Shown one piece after another: positions 12,979-13,274 of a DNA stretch of 13,274 nt. The notes below the pieces were generated by a model that saw only the letters and a program-made list of their open reading frames with translations, had not been told where the DNA came from and searched no databases. Made by a program: the position numbers and the translations under genes. Location of the stretch: NCBI GenBank assembly GCA_025351205.1, contig JANXWI010000239.1:1-13274 (forward strand), in the 5' to 3' direction. The DNA comes from Deinococcus sp. (GTDB lineage: Bacteria; Deinococcota; Deinococci; Deinococcales; Deinococcaceae). Position 1 is the stretch's first letter. Every line of letters starts with the position of its first letter.

Positions 12979-13274
12979 ATGAGCCAGCCTTTCTCACCCC
13001 AGCAGCAGGCCATGGGTAACCTTCTGGACCGGCCCAACCGGGTACAGGTCGCCAGTTTCGCGCAGTATCTGGAGGCGCAGAGGGCGGTGGATTACCTGTC
13101 GGACCAGAGATTCGCTGTGGAGCACGTCAGCATCGTGGGTGAGGGGCTGAAGATCGTCGAGCAGGTCACGGGCCGCTTAGACTGGACGCGGGCACTCAGC
13201 CTGGGCATGACGCAGGGCGCGTTCACGGGCATTTTCATCGGCCTGGTCCTGAACTTTCTGGGCTTCGGCGGGCC
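12979..13274 (+). CDS. General stress protein, YflT-like N-terminal domain plus glycine-rich membrane segment (3' end outside window)
   Basis: The first 98 residues are visible. Residues about 22-65 (VQVASFAQYLEAQRAVDYLS, DQRFAVEHVSIVGEGLKIVE, QVTGRLDW) match the style of the YflT/general-stress domain, in which a FASYxEAQRAVDxLSD segment is followed by V.IVG..L..VE.VTGRL. From about residue 70 a Gly/Ala/Leu-rich hydrophobic stretch (ALSLGMTQGAFTGIFIGLVL) begins a membrane segment or glycine-zipper region. Related actinobacterial proteins are small membrane-associated stress proteins whose biochemistry is not known. The ATG at 12979 has a TAAGCT hexamer 6 nt upstream. It runs off the window, so its length and end are unknown. 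Confidence 0.8.
   Translation, partial: MSQPFSPQQQAMGNLLDRPNRVQVASFAQYLEAQRAVDYLSDQRFAVEHVSIVGEGLKIVEQVTGRLDWTRALSLGMTQGAFTGIFIGLVLNFLGFGG

Overview
The window looks like a stretch of chromosome from a Deinococcus species. It is GC-rich. It carries an archaeal/Thermus-type prolyl-tRNA synthetase, an amylosucrase of the kind known from D. geothermalis and D. radiodurans, and a type 2 (FMN) isopentenyl-diphosphate isomerase. Seven of eleven start codons follow a TANNNT -10 hexamer by only 5-10 nt, the leaderless arrangement common in Deinococcus. The assignment rests on gene content and signals; no database was searched.

Layout, left to right. (a) 1-190: the 5' remnant of an IS1595/ISXO2-like transposase, cut off just before the 3' end of proS. 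(b) 250-1734 (-): proS, whose C-terminal zinc site has lost three of four ligands, divergent from a DUF2171 gene (1869-2141, +). (c) 2143-2250: a bidirectional terminator inside a larger imperfect inverted repeat, closing both the DUF2171 gene and a convergent quinone oxidoreductase (2243-3202, -). (d) 3203-3299: a shared divergent control region with a LacI-family-like operator over the -35 of the amylosucrase promoter. (e) 3300-5240: amylosucrase. (f) 5247-5423: a MITE-like repeat with a second diverged, inverted copy after xpt (8656-8776). (g) 5471-6809: a small unrecognised protein with a (QSGSG/QSGAG)7 tail, then fni. (h) 6821-7945 (-): an AlkX/YcaQ-type DNA glycosylase, divergent from xpt (8028-8609, +). 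(i) 8610-9020: a 411-bp gene-free stretch holding the second repeat copy and a degenerate ~22-bp triple repeat. (j) 9021-12146: a 1041-residue SARP/BTAD-AAA-TPR regulator. (k) 12392-12860: a lipoprotein gene with an EF-hand loop, split by a single-base frameshift. (l) 12979-end: the start of a general-stress-type membrane protein.

Functionally these are mostly independent transcription units: translation (proS), sucrose/alpha-glucan metabolism (amylosucrase), isoprenoid supply for carotenoids (fni), DNA repair (AlkX-like), purine salvage (xpt) and regulation (SARP-like). I see no defence island, CRISPR array, prophage or clear new multigene system. The most interesting material is non-coding or repetitive: the dispersed repeat pair, the operator-like element, the 15-bp in-frame repeats in two genes, and the triple repeat upstream of the large regulator.
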